Below are positions 5,874 through 6,275 of a stretch of 6,275 nucleotides of DNA, one piece after another. Source of the DNA: Cytophagales bacterium. GTDB taxonomy: Bacteria; Bacteroidota; Bacteroidia; Cytophagales; Cyclobacteriaceae. Both the position numbers and the translations under genes were made by a program. Within the stretch, counting starts at the first letter, position 1; the number at the start of each line of letters is the position of its first letter. The notes beneath the pieces were generated by a model. The model saw only the letters and a list, made by a program, of their open reading frames with translations, was not told where the DNA came from and made no database searches. The stretch is from positions 1-6,275 of the forward strand of contig DPLR01000185.1 of NCBI GenBank assembly GCA_003541895.1. Direction: 5' to 3'.

Positions 5874-5937
5874 CATAGGGGAATTTGTACTTTTTTCACG
5901 TTCGCGGCACTTTTCCCTAGGGAAAATGCACTTTCTT
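5849..5937. repeat. Array of four-plus imperfect ~21-bp tandem repeats, one unit a perfect palindrome
   Basis: Units begin at 5849, 5869, 5891, 5911 and (partial) 5932, so the period is 20-22 bp. Each starts with a T-run and each complete unit ends in AC (TCAC, GTAC, GCAC, GCAC). Units 1, 2 and 4 contain a TAGGG core (CATAGGGAAA, CATAGGGGAA, CCCTAGGGAAA). Unit 3 has diverged in the middle to CACGTTCGCG. Unit 4 contains the perfect 16-bp palindrome TTTTCCCTAGGGAAAA at 5911-5926. A spacing near 21 bp places sites on one face of the helix, so protein binding is possible. A decaying minisatellite is the alternative. Confidence 0.6.
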
Positions 5938-6028
5938 GAATAATTTTTACTCATTGTTTATTTCTTTGTTACAGAAGCGTAGTATATTTCAGCGTTAATT
6001 AACAACCACTTAAAAACAATTTTAAGCT
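5938..6028 (+). promoter_or_regulatory. Leader and probable promoter region of the SWIB gene
   Basis: TATATTTC at 5983-5990 resembles the -7 box TAnnTTTG with one mismatch. TTTG at 5965-5968 is only 14 bp upstream of it, shorter than usual, so the promoter is uncertain. The palindrome GTTAATTAAC (5994-6003) would sit at the transcription start. The leader is A-rich with no Shine-Dalgarno sequence. Confidence 0.3.
6009..6026 (+). promoter_or_regulatory. Hairpin directly before the SWIB start codon
   Basis: CTTAAAA (6009-6015) pairs perfectly with TTTTAAG (6020-6026) around an ACAA loop, ending two bases before the ATG at 6029. Seven A/U-rich pairs would be weak in RNA but could modulate initiation, or the dyad could be a DNA site. 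It may simply reflect the A/T-rich leaders usual in this phylum. Confidence 0.3.
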
Positions 6029-6275
6029 ATGGCAAAAAAAGCACCTAAGAAAGCTGCTAAGAAAGCAGCGAAAAAGCCGGCAAAGAAAGCCGCACCAAAA
6101 AAAGCAGCAAAGAGAAAACCTAATGCAGCCTTCATGGCAGCGTTAACTCCAAGCGCAACATTAGCAGAGGTAATTGGCAGCAAGCCACTACCTAGAACAG
6201 AGATCATCAAAAAAATCTGGGACTACATCAAGAAGAACAAACTTCAAGACCAGAAGAATAAGCGCATGATCAATG
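6029..6275 (+). CDS. SWIB-domain protein with histone H1-like Lys/Ala tail, C-terminus beyond the window
   Basis: The first 82 codons are present. Residues 2-31 are almost only Lys, Ala and Pro in repeats such as KKAAKK, like the tails of histone H1 and bacterial Hc1 proteins, and should bind DNA through charge. From about residue 36 a SWIB/MDM2 domain begins: FMAALTPSATLAEVIGS, then KPLPRTEIIKKIWDYIKKN and LQDQKNKRMIN, closely matching the family consensus. The domain needs only about 30 more residues, so the gene should end shortly after the window. In eukaryotes SWIB domains occur in chromatin remodelling subunits; in bacteria such proteins are small and probably act on nucleoid structure or topology. 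The start is clear because the tail begins right after the ATG. The domain call is firm; the role is inferred. Confidence 0.9.
   Translation, partial: MAKKAPKKAAKKAAKKPAKKAAPKKAAKRKPNAAFMAALTPSATLAEVIGSKPLPRTEIIKKIWDYIKKNKLQDQKNKRMIN

Noticed and set aside
5849..5937. Repeat array as a CRISPR
   Set aside because: Units are about 21 bp, imperfect and directly adjacent with no unique spacers, and no cas gene is visible.
6022..6210. Minus-strand frame rich in Ala and Phe resembling a membrane protein
   Set aside because: It is the reverse complement of the Lys/Ala repeats of the SWIB protein, which always reads as Phe/Ala on the other strand.

Overview
The window looks like chromosomal DNA of a Bacteroidota bacterium, possibly Cytophagales-like. 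The signs are AT-rich sequence, starts without Shine-Dalgarno motifs, promoter-like TTTG / TAnnTTTG boxes, two lipoprotein signal peptides, and homologues typical of that phylum (lysine-tailed SWIB protein, YgiC-type ATP-grasp). No rRNA, tRNA, insertion sequence, integrase or CRISPR array is visible. The taxonomic call rests on style and recognised families, not on a database search.

Layout. A divergent pair of cell-wall genes opens the window: a GH108-type muramidase running leftwards off the edge (540 to 1, minus) and an L,D-transpeptidase lipoprotein (768-1730, plus). Next comes a same-direction block of six genes with small gaps or overlaps. It contains a small aromatic-rich lipoprotein (1928-2317), a GAPDH homologue (2342-3331), a glutathionylspermidine-synthase-like ATP-grasp protein (3328-4461, ATGA overlap), an exported probable beta-barrel protein (4522-5322), a 48-residue protein (5343-5489) and an NTF2/SnoaL-like protein (5486-5848, ATGA overlap). 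The block ends in a hairpin plus T-run that overlaps the last stop codon. The intergenic region after it carries an array of imperfect ~21-bp repeats, and then the start of a SWIB-domain protein with a histone H1-like Lys/Ala tail (6029 onward, cut by the window end).

The most interesting object is the GAPDH homologue. It keeps the nucleotide-binding fold and the catalytic cysteine. The residue at the catalytic histidine position is Gln, and the inorganic-phosphate site residues are changed (Ser to Asp, Thr-Gly to Val-Asn). It is translationally coupled to an ATP-grasp ligase whose family has no settled substrate. This suggests a repurposed dehydrogenase fold working with a ligase, rather than a glycolytic enzyme.
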